Assembly (NCBI GenBank): GCA_036653215.1
Contig: JAVVUK010000016.1
Coordinates: 1 to 23,122, forward strand
Direction: 5' to 3'
Length of the DNA stretch: 23,122 nt
DNA from: JADFUS01 sp036653215
GTDB taxonomy: Bacteria; Bacteroidota; Bacteroidia; Bacteroidales; Rikenellaceae
Shown here: piece after piece, positions 1-6,936 of the stretch
Layout: the number at the start of each line of letters is the position of its first letter
Position numbering within the stretch: the stretch's first letter is position 1
Notes under the pieces: generated by a model
Databases searched by the model: none
What the model was told of the DNA's origin: nothing
The model's input: only the letters and a program-made list of their open reading frames with translations
Made by a program: the position numbers and the translations under genes

Positions 1-201
1 TGTTCCGATCATGTGAGACATACCTAACGTATAAACTCGAAGGTCTGCTGTCGTGTTCTCCGTTACGGTAATCCTTATCGTTTTTTTAGGTAAATTACCC
101 CCACACTTAACCGTTACCCAATCATGCTGTATCTGTCTCCATGTACTTGTAGTAGCGGTTTGTATGTTGATAGATGATACATATGCAATGTATGGACTTT
201 T
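1..201 (-). pseudogene. BACON-domain fragment, no start codon, runs off the window
   Basis: Reading the minus strand from 201 to 1 gives 67 sense codons with no stop; an in-frame TAA lies at 202-204. There is no ATG, GTG or TTG before two ATG codons near the left edge, and no signal peptide. The residues follow the BACON pattern: a strand ending in STW, then DWVTVK, a loop GGNLPKK, the strand TIRITVTEN, and TTADLR with the conserved Asn and Arg. It aligns well by eye with the BACON domain of the lipoprotein at 16514-18046 (W, then W, then ENPTTTPR). BACON domains usually sit in secreted or surface lipoproteins after a signal peptide. Because the 5' part is missing, I read this as a decayed gene, or one interrupted by a frameshift near 180-210. 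A non-canonical start is a weaker alternative. The rest lies beyond position 1. Confidence 0.45.
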
Positions 202-251
202 TTAATGCAAACCTAATGTCTTAGTGAAATATACGGTGCTTTTTATAAAAA

Positions 252-289
252 AAGATATATATTAGACACAACAGCCTAATATATATCTT
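252..289 (-). terminator. Terminator of the lipA-lipB-recJ-murF operon
   Basis: A 14-bp perfect A/T-rich stem (252-265 with 276-289) has a 10-base loop. Read on the minus strand it is followed by a T-run (251 down to about 245). It lies about 65 bases past the murF stop. The rest of 202-353 holds nothing else I can support. Confidence 0.75.
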
Positions 290-353
290 CGTGATTATTG
301 TTTTATGGCATAAATCTAAAAAATAGTTGTGCCAATAAAAGACGTTTAGTGCT

Positions 354-1640
354 TTATAAGATTTTGTGTAGGCACGTTGAGTTAGAGCCTTTGACTAAGA
401 TTAGAGTGTCGGTTAGATTTTGAATATTCTCTTTTGCGCCCTCTACATCCTTAAACCAAAGGTGTTTCATGGTAGGAGTGTAGCCCTTTAAAGCTTTGGC
501 AAATTCGTCACCTACAAAAATCACATTTTCAAGTGAAGAGCACTCTAATAGCTTTATTATTTCTATATGTTCGTTGAGAGAATATTCGCCAAGCTCTTTC
601 ATGTCTCCAACAATGGCGATTTTATGCGCACCTTTCATCTCTTTGAAATTCTCTATTGAGAGTCTCATGCTTGATGGATTGGCGTTGTAGGCATCTATGA
701 TAAAACGATTTGACCCTATTTCTGTAAGTTGAGAACGGTTGTTGCTTGGGGTGTAATCTTCAATAGCCGATATTATGTCGCTCTTATTAACGCCAAAATA
801 TTCGCCTACCGCATATGCTGTGGCTATGTTAAAAGCGTTGTAGTCGCCAATGAGCCTGCTATGTATTATGTAGTTGTCAGATGCAACCTCTAAAAATCCG
901 CTTTCATGGAAACATTTCACATCGCTTGTCGTGTAAGCTACTTTTTTAATGTTTTTATATTTCTGTATTAATGTATTTACCTTTTCTATGTCTTGGTTAT
1001 AGATTGCTGTGCCTCCGCAAGCGTCAAGGTGGTCGTATAATTCTCCTTTGCCTTTGATAACACCCTCTTCGCCACCAAAGCCTTCGAGATGAGCCTTCCC
1101 TATATTTGTGATGATGCCATAGTTAGGTGCTGCAATGCTTGCTAAAGCTGCAATTTCCATACGGTGGTTGGCCCCCATCTCGACGATCGCTATTTCATGT
1201 TCTTCGTTTATCGAAAGTAGAGTTAGAGGAACTCCAAGGTGATTATTGAGGTTCCCTTTTGTGGCGATGGTCTTATATTTTTTACCCAACACAGCCGCCA
1301 TAAGCTCTTTTGTCGTGGTTTTCCCATTCGAACCTGTGACTGCTATGATAGGAATGTTTAAGGTGTGACGATGGAGGTGCGCTAATGCTTGTAGAGTCTT
1401 TAGAGTATCTTTAACTTCTATTATCTGTCCAGAGATACGTCCCACCATTTTGTTGACTATAACATATGATGCTCCGTTGTTTAGAGCGTCTAAAGCATAG
1501 TCGTTGCCATCGAAATTATCCCCTTTTATAGCAAAAAACATTACCTTATGTCCCTCTTTAACAAGGGTCGGAATTTCACGACTATTTATAGAGATAGTGT
1601 CGCACTCAAGGAAAAGTTTGTGTAGATCTTCAATAAACAT
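354..1640 (-). CDS. murF: UDP-N-acetylmuramoyl-tripeptide--D-alanyl-D-alanine ligase MurF
   Basis: MurF catalyses the last cytoplasmic step of peptidoglycan precursor synthesis, the ATP-dependent addition of D-Ala-D-Ala to UDP-MurNAc-tripeptide. The 428-residue protein has the Mur ligase order: an N-terminal substrate domain (about 1-95), a central ATPase with the P-loop GSNGKTTT at 103-110 and the EMGANH and NIGKAHLEGFGG segments typical of MurF, and a C-terminal domain with the DAYNANPSSM signature. Length is normal, slightly short of the 430-450 usual in relatives. It is the last gene of a four-gene minus-strand operon, 10 bases after recJ, and is followed by a terminator hairpin. No key residue appears to be missing. 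Confidence 0.96.
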   Translation of the reverse strand: MFIEDLHKLFLECDTISINSREIPTLVKEGHKVMFFAIKGDNFDGNDYALDALNNGASYVIVNKMVGRISGQIIEVKDTLKTLQALAHLHRHTLNIPIIAVTGSNGKTTTKELMAAVLGKKYKTIATKGNLNNHLGVPLTLLSINEEHEIAIVEMGANHRMEIAALASIAAPNYGIITNIGKAHLEGFGGEEGVIKGKGELYDHLDACGGTAIYNQDIEKVNTLIQKYKNIKKVAYTTSDVKCFHESGFLEVASDNYIIHSRLIGDYNAFNIATAYAVGEYFGVNKSDIISAIEDYTPSNNRSQLTEIGSNRFIIDAYNANPSSMRLSIENFKEMKGAHKIAIVGDMKELGEYSLNEHIEIIKLLECSSLENVIFVGDEFAKALKGYTPTMKHLWFKDVEGAKENIQNLTDTLILVKGSNSTCLHKIL

Positions 1641-1650
1641 AGATGTTCTA

Positions 1651-3396
1651 TTATAATGTCTTTCTAATGTCTTTTATTCGTAATTGTAATTTTGGTTTGT
1701 TGCGATATACATTTTCCGTTATGTTATAACATATATCAAATGTGGTAACAGATTTTATGATGCCTATCGCTTTGCTCTGCCCAAAGGCAATTGCAGAGAT
1801 CATCTTAGAATGCCGGTTGCTGCATAAATCGAGTTTTAGGTGCTCATATCGTTTTCCTACAATGTCGCCATCTCCCATAACACGACGTGTCATAAATATA
1901 GGATTACTATTTCCAGGACCAAAAGGATGAAACTTTTTAAGGTGATAGATCATCTCGTCTGTGATAGTGGAAAAGTCTATTTCCATGTCTACATCAACTT
2001 GCGGAATGAGCGTCTTAGTGTCTATGTTTGCATCTACATAAGCCTCAAAATCTTTTATGAAAGCTTCTAAATTCTCCTCACGGAGAGTGAGCCCTGCGGC
2101 ATAGGTGTGTCCGCCAAAATTTTCAAGGTGTTTAGAGCAACTCTCAATAGCTTGGTATAGGTCAAAGCCTTTTATGCTACGTGCCGAGCCTGTTATAAAC
2201 TCTTTCGACTTTGTGAGTACAACGGTAGGACGATAATATCTCTCTATGAGTCGTGAAGCGACAATTCCCACAACTCCCTTCATCCAGTTAGGGTTGTAGA
2301 TGACGGTGCATTTTTTATCGGCAACATCAATGGTCCCGTCTACAATTTTGTTAGCCTCTTTTGTTATTTCTCGGTCTACCTCCTTGCGGTCGGTGTTGCA
2401 TGAGTCAATGATTTTGCCATATTCGGTTGCCTCTTGTACTGAGTTGGACTTAAGTAACTTGACAGCGTTATTCCCACCAGATGAGGAGTCGCCCAAAGGA
2501 TCGTTTTCCATACGTCCTGCCGCATTTATGCGAGGTCCTATTTTAAAGACAATGTCGTCTATGGTGATCGTTATGTCTTCAAGATGGCATATTTTTATTA
2601 TCGCTCCAAGCCCTTTACAAGGGTTTTCGTTTAGCTGTTTTAGCCCATAATAGGCTAAAATTCTATTTTCTCCAATTATCGGAACTATGTCTGAAGCGAT
2701 GCTGACAACAAGAAGATCGAGGAGGTCTGCTATATCTTGAAAGTCTATATTGTTCTTTTGGTTATATGCACAAGCGAACTTAAAACCTACTCCACAACCA
2801 GAAAGGTGTTTGAAAGGATAATTACAATCTTCTCTCTTGGGATTTAGAATGGCGGCTGCACAGGGAAGCGTGTCGTCGGGGCGGTGGTGGTCGCATATGA
2901 TGTAATCTATGCCTCTTTCTTGAGCATAATCGACTTGGCTCACCGCTTTTATTCCACAGTCGAGTGCTATTATTAGTTTTACACCCTTTTCTTGGGCATA
3001 ATCAATAGATTTTGTCGATATCCCATATCCGTCATTATACCTATCTGGAATGTAAAAGTATATTTTGTTTCCCCCAGATAACCTCGATATAAAGCGATAC
3101 ATTAACGCCACAGCTGTTATGCCGTCGACATCATAGTCGCCATAAATCATTATCGCCTCCTTATCACGTAATGCTCGTTCTAAGCGGGATACGGCTTTGT
3201 CCATATCCTTCATGAGAAAAGGGTCGTGAAGACTTTTCAATGACGGATTGAAAAATTCATTTACCTTTTCAGGGGTGTTTACACCTCTTTGAACAAGCAG
3301 ACTTGCAATTACCGGAGGGAGCTTGAGCTCCTTAGATAATGATTGTGATTCCTCAGGGTCGCCTTGCGACTTGAGGACCCACATTTTTTCTGCCAT
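1651..3396 (-). CDS. recJ: Single-stranded-DNA-specific 5'-3' exonuclease RecJ
   Basis: RecJ degrades single-stranded DNA 5' to 3' in RecF-pathway recombination, mismatch repair and base excision repair. The 581-residue protein shows the DHH phosphoesterase motifs: YGDYDVDG with three aspartates at about 87, 89 and 91, the ALDCG motif with an aspartate near 146, and CDHH at about 168-171, all manganese ligands in the family. Further on are GPRINAAGRM, the DHHA1 region with GVVGIVASRL, and the GGH motif (NFGGHTYAAG), then a C-terminal OB-type domain. The start is the ATG at 3396; a second ATG four codons in is possible. It lies 18 bases after lipB and 10 before murF, so it is almost surely co-transcribed. 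Family length is normal. Confidence 0.96.
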   Translation of the reverse strand: MAEKMWVLKSQGDPEESQSLSKELKLPPVIASLLVQRGVNTPEKVNEFFNPSLKSLHDPFLMKDMDKAVSRLERALRDKEAIMIYGDYDVDGITAVALMYRFISRLSGGNKIYFYIPDRYNDGYGISTKSIDYAQEKGVKLIIALDCGIKAVSQVDYAQERGIDYIICDHHRPDDTLPCAAAILNPKREDCNYPFKHLSGCGVGFKFACAYNQKNNIDFQDIADLLDLLVVSIASDIVPIIGENRILAYYGLKQLNENPCKGLGAIIKICHLEDITITIDDIVFKIGPRINAAGRMENDPLGDSSSGGNNAVKLLKSNSVQEATEYGKIIDSCNTDRKEVDREITKEANKIVDGTIDVADKKCTVIYNPNWMKGVVGIVASRLIERYYRPTVVLTKSKEFITGSARSIKGFDLYQAIESCSKHLENFGGHTYAAGLTLREENLEAFIKDFEAYVDANIDTKTLIPQVDVDMEIDFSTITDEMIYHLKKFHPFGPGNSNPIFMTRRVMGDGDIVGKRYEHLKLDLCSNRHSKMISAIAFGQSKAIGIIKSVTTFDICYNITENVYRNKPKLQLRIKDIRKTL

Positions 3397-3414
3397 TTAT
3401 ATTATTTTTATTTT

Positions 3415-4077
3415 TTATTCTTGCTTGAAGAGCAGACTTTTAAAATGTCTGCTGAAATGATGTTTCACATCGTCCATGTCGATCGACGTACCGCACATTT
3501 CATTTATAGAGGTGGCTCCCTTTGTCGTAAATCCGCATGGATTAATGTAATTAAAATACGACAAATCTGTGTTGACATTGAGTGCAAAGCCGTGCATCGT
3601 TACATATCTCGATGCTTTTACCCCTATTGCACAGATCTTTTTTTGACCGCCATTGTTGCTGTTTACCCAAACCCCTGTTGCTGTATCTACTCTAAACCCC
3701 TCTATTCCAAACTCTTTGATGGTACGTATTATCGCCTCCTCCATCGTGTAGATATATTCCCTTAGCCCAATGCCAAAGTGTTGCAGGTTGATTATAGGGT
3801 AACCAACAAGTTGCCCATACCCATGGTATGTTATGTCGCCTCCTCTATCTGTTTTATAGAATGATGCTCCTATTTTTTTAAGAAAATCGTCAGATACTAA
3901 AAGATTTTGTTCTTTTCCGCTTTTCCCTAAGGTATATACGTGTGGATGTTCGCAATATAAAAGCACATCTAAAGCTTCATTCGGCATTTTATGATGTTGA
4001 TCAAAAAATTCCGTTTGTCTCTTTAGTGCTTTGCTATATTCTATCACACCCTCGTCTATAACCTTAATATCTTGCAT
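3415..4077 (-). CDS. lipB: Octanoyl-ACP:protein N-octanoyltransferase LipB
   Basis: LipB moves octanoate from acyl carrier protein to the lipoyl-domain lysine of 2-oxoacid dehydrogenases and the glycine cleavage H protein, the first step of de novo lipoate attachment. The 220-residue protein carries the signature RGGDITYHGYGQLVGYP at about 78-94, and the catalytic Lys and Cys are visible: GVKA with K154 and INPCG with C181. A conserved histidine lies in VTMHGFALNV (H162). Length matches the family. It follows lipA by 10 bases, and LipA then inserts sulphur into the octanoyl group LipB has attached. Its stop is 18 bases before recJ. Confidence 0.96.
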   Translation of the reverse strand: MQDIKVIDEGVIEYSKALKRQTEFFDQHHKMPNEALDVLLYCEHPHVYTLGKSGKEQNLLVSDDFLKKIGASFYKTDRGGDITYHGYGQLVGYPIINLQHFGIGLREYIYTMEEAIIRTIKEFGIEGFRVDTATGVWVNSNNGGQKKICAIGVKASRYVTMHGFALNVNTDLSYFNYINPCGFTTKGATSINEMCGTSIDMDDVKHHFSRHFKSLLFKQE

Positions 4078-4087
4078 CCTATAGATC

Positions 4088-4954
4088 TTATTTGCAGTTC
4101 CTTAATTTTACCAAACTCTTTTCTGCCATATATGAAGAACGAACCAGAGGGGCAGACTCTATGTTGTCAAACCCTATTTTTTCGCCTTCTTTTTTGTAGC
4201 TGTCAAATAACTCAGGGGTTACATATCGGTCTACTGGAAGTTGTTGTTTTGTAGGTTGAAGATATTGCCCTATTGTGAGAAGTTGACATCCATTATCGTG
4301 TAAATCACGCATGGTTTCTATTATTTCTTGGTCGGTCTCTCCTATGCCCACCATCATGCCGCTTTTTGTTGTTGCGCCTCTTTCTCTAAGGTGTTTTATT
4401 ACAGAAAGACTAACATCATATTTTGCACGGCTACGTATTGATGGGGTGAGACGTTTTGATGTTTCTATGTTGTGCCCTATTATGTCGGGTTTAGAAGCTT
4501 CTACAATGTCCAAAAGCTCTGTTCTGCCGTCGAAGTCGGGTATTAATATCTCTATTGTTGTGTCGGGGTTCATCTCTCTGATCTTTGTTACGGTTTCTGC
4601 CCAAATTGCGGCACCTCCGTCCGGAAGATCGTCCCTATCTACTGATGTGATGACACAATGTTTCAGCTTCATGAGCCTTATAGAATGTGCTATTTTTGTA
4701 GGTTCGTTAACGTCTACACATAAAGGTTTTCCTGTGGCTGTTGCACAAAAATGACAGGCACGAGTACATATATTGCCCAATATCATAAAAGTAGCCGTTC
4801 CACGCCCCCAACATTCGCTCATATTAGGACATTTCCCACTGCTGCAAATAGTGTTAAGACCATGTTCTTTTACTATTTCAGAAACAAAAGAAAATTCTTT
4901 GCTGTTGTGTAATTTTATTTTGAGCCATGCAGGCTTTCTCTCTAAATTTTTCAT
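4088..4954 (-). CDS. lipA: Lipoyl synthase LipA (radical SAM)
   Basis: LipA is a radical-SAM enzyme that inserts two sulphur atoms into protein-bound octanoate to make the lipoyl cofactor. In the 288 residues both iron-sulphur clusters are accounted for. The auxiliary cluster cysteines are C37, C42 and C48 in the CSSGKCPNMSECWG segment, with the RSSY motif near the C-terminus supplying the serine ligand. The radical SAM CxxxCxxC is C63, C67 and C70 (CTRACHFC). It is first in the minus-strand operon, with a -7 element (TACTTTTG on the minus strand) at 4972-4979, leaving a short leader. Length is typical. Confidence 0.97.
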   Translation of the reverse strand: MKNLERKPAWLKIKLHNSKEFSFVSEIVKEHGLNTICSSGKCPNMSECWGRGTATFMILGNICTRACHFCATATGKPLCVDVNEPTKIAHSIRLMKLKHCVITSVDRDDLPDGGAAIWAETVTKIREMNPDTTIEILIPDFDGRTELLDIVEASKPDIIGHNIETSKRLTPSIRSRAKYDVSLSVIKHLRERGATTKSGMMVGIGETDQEIIETMRDLHDNGCQLLTIGQYLQPTKQQLPVDRYVTPELFDSYKKEGEKIGFDNIESAPLVRSSYMAEKSLVKLRNCK

Positions 4955-4971
4955 AAAACTATATTTCCTTG

Positions 4972-4979
4972 CAAAAGTA
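4972..4979 (-). promoter_or_regulatory. Bacteroidota -7 promoter element for lipA operon
   Basis: The minus strand reads TACTTTTG, an exact match to TAnnTTTG, 17 bases before the lipA start. No convincing -33 element is seen. The divergent clc promoter is about 65 bases away. Confidence 0.5.
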
Positions 4980-5042
4980 TAAAAAATATATAAATAATAA
5001 GTAGATTATCTAAATAATTCTTTTTTCTTCGATAATAATTGC

Positions 5043-5050
5043 TAATTTTG
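5043..5050 (+). promoter_or_regulatory. Bacteroidota -7 promoter element for the CLC transporter gene
   Basis: TAATTTTG matches TAnnTTTG and ends 18 bases before the ATG at 5069, implying a very short leader. No Shine-Dalgarno is visible; the region before the ATG is A/T-rich. Confidence 0.5.
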
Positions 5051-5068
5051 TACAATAAATATTTTTAG

Positions 5069-6844
5069 ATGTCATATTTGAGCAAACTGTTCGATGCTAT
5101 ATATGGGCGTATTGTACATATGCCTGAAAAAAGGCTGCTTATCATTATAGCAGTCCTTGTGGGAGTTGCTACGGCTCTCATAGTCTCTCTTTTTGAGGCG
5201 TTTGTGCTTGGGTTGAAAGATTTTTTTAGCCAATTTAGCAGTAGTGAAACAAACGGTAACTACGTATATCTTTTCTTGCCTCTCACAGGTATTATTATCG
5301 TAACACTATTTGTGAAATACTTTGTTAAAGACAATATAAGTCACGGTGTTACACGTGTATTAAAGGCAATAACACATAACCGAGCAGCTTTGAAGGTACA
5401 CAATATGTTTTCTTCTGTTATTGCGGGTGCTGTAACAATAGGGTTTGGTGGTTCGGTAGGTCCTGAGGCACCAATCATCATGACTGGTTCTGCAATAGGT
5501 TCAAACATAGCACGTGTATTTAAGATGGGCGGACGCTCAACAACAATTTTACTCGCTTGTGGTGCAGCAGGAGCGTTGGCAGCGATCTTTAAAGCTCCGA
5601 TAACAGGAGTTGTCTTTGTCCTTGAGGTTCTCCTTATAGACTTGTCTATGGCCACAATCATTCCAATCCTTATAACGGCTGTAACTTCAACCTCCTTAAT
5701 ATACATGATACATGGCTTTGAGCCTGTCTTTGCTGTCCAACTCGAAGAAGCTCCGCTTATGGTAGGGCATCTGCCATATTATCTTATACTTGGGGTGTTG
5801 TGTGGTTTGGTAGGTTGTTACGTGATCTTCTTTTCTGCTAAGATTGAAAGCCTGTTCCGTAAAATGAAACATCAATATATAAAATGGATCGTTGGAGGGA
5901 CAATAATCGGTGCGTTGGTGTTTTACTTCCCATCACTTTATGGTCAAGGATATGAGTCTATATCTATGCTTCTTTCGGGTGATAGCTCACAAGTTTTGGC
6001 AAACTCTATTTTTTTCACTTTCAAAGATAGTCAGTGGACAGTACTTGCCCTCTTTGCCGCAATTGTGGTGACAAAAGTTATAGCTATGGCAAGCACAAAC
6101 GCCGCAGGAGGTGTCGGAGGGGTGTTCGCTCCTTCTTTATTTATGGGTGCTTTTACCGGTTATTTCACAGCGATGCTTCTAAATCTGCTATTCGGCATAG
6201 ATCTGCCTATTGTCCCTTTCGTGTTGGTCGGTATGGCTGGTGTGATGTCTGGTGCTATGGACGCTCCTCTGACCGCTATTTTCCTCTTAGCAGAAATAAC
6301 AGGAGGTTATAAATTGTTCCTACCTCTTATGTTAGCTTCTGCAATAGCTTATGCTATTAGTTATTACTTTACCCCATATTCTGTTTATACACGAGAGTTG
6401 GTGCTCGATGGTGATAACCTTTCATTAACCAAAGACCGCTCGATGTTTTTTATCGAAATAGACAACATAATTGAAAAGGGGTTTGTCTCAATAAAAGAAG
6501 AAACAACGCTTGGGGATATGGTAAAAGCCGTTGAACAGAGTAAAAGAAACCTATTTCCTGTGGTTAAAAATAACGGTAAACTCGTTGGATATGTAACCCT
6601 TGACGACATTCGAGGTGATATGTTTAAGCGAGAACTTTACAATTACCAAACGGCTAAAAACTATATGACCATTGCTCGTTTCGTGATTAAAAAGAGTGAT
6701 ACTATATCGGCAATACTTAATAAATTTGATAATAGCGGAACGTGGAATTTACCTGTTGTATCTGAAGAAGGAGCATATATAGGCTTCATATCAAAATCGA
6801 AGATATTTTCAGAATATAGGAATTTACTAAAAGAAAACGCCTAA
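5069..6844 (+). CDS. CLC-family chloride channel/transporter with C-terminal CBS pair
   Basis: This is an integral membrane protein of the CLC anion channel/antiporter family, 591 residues. The first 20 or so residues are cytoplasmic, followed by many hydrophobic segments to about residue 450. The anion-pathway motif that reads GREGP in E. coli ClcA is here GPEAP (about 131-135), so the gating glutamate (E133) is kept but its neighbours differ. The second signature is NAAGGVGGVFAPSL. The first filter motif, GSGIP in ClcA, appears as SHGVT (about 91-95), so the classical filter serine position is altered. Two CBS domains fill about 465-590 and may bind adenine nucleotides, as in other CLCs. 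From sequence alone I cannot tell a proton-coupled exchanger from a channel. It is probably transcribed alone; no terminator is obvious after it. Confidence 0.93.
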   Translation: MSYLSKLFDAIYGRIVHMPEKRLLIIIAVLVGVATALIVSLFEAFVLGLKDFFSQFSSSETNGNYVYLFLPLTGIIIVTLFVKYFVKDNISHGVTRVLKAITHNRAALKVHNMFSSVIAGAVTIGFGGSVGPEAPIIMTGSAIGSNIARVFKMGGRSTTILLACGAAGALAAIFKAPITGVVFVLEVLLIDLSMATIIPILITAVTSTSLIYMIHGFEPVFAVQLEEAPLMVGHLPYYLILGVLCGLVGCYVIFFSAKIESLFRKMKHQYIKWIVGGTIIGALVFYFPSLYGQGYESISMLLSGDSSQVLANSIFFTFKDSQWTVLALFAAIVVTKVIAMASTNAAGGVGGVFAPSLFMGAFTGYFTAMLLNLLFGIDLPIVPFVLVGMAGVMSGAMDAPLTAIFLLAEITGGYKLFLPLMLASAIAYAISYYFTPYSVYTRELVLDGDNLSLTKDRSMFFIEIDNIIEKGFVSIKEETTLGDMVKAVEQSKRNLFPVVKNNGKLVGYVTLDDIRGDMFKRELYNYQTAKNYMTIARFVIKKSDTISAILNKFDNSGTWNLPVVSEEGAYIGFISKSKIFSEYRNLLKENA

Positions 6845-6874
6845 AATCATTGATTTTATAAAAATAAGTGGAGA

Positions 6875-6882
6875 TAAGTTTG
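6875..6882 (+). promoter_or_regulatory. -7 promoter element for the Calx-beta/GEVED protein
   Basis: TAAGTTTG matches TAnnTTTG. It lies downstream of a GTG at 6868 but 55 bases before the ATG at 6937, which supports the ATG as the true start. Confidence 0.45.
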
Positions 6883-6936
6883 TTTTTAACAAATAATAAG
6901 TATCTTTATCGCCGACTTATTACAAAAGAATTAAGT

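Noticed and set aside
5450..5480. Loss of the CLC gating glutamate (GSVGP read as GREGP)
   Set aside because: The better alignment places GPEAP opposite GREGP, so the glutamate is present at E133.
5341..5706. 121-codon open frame on the minus strand
   Set aside because: It is wholly inside the CLC gene, antisense to conserved motifs, with repetitive Ala/Pro/Thr-rich content typical of shadow frames. The same applies to other antisense frames such as 3364-3765, 11963-12310 and 17412-17768.
6868..6936. GTG start for the Calx-beta/GEVED protein
   Set aside because: It would put 23 polar residues before an obvious signal peptide and lies upstream of the likely promoter.
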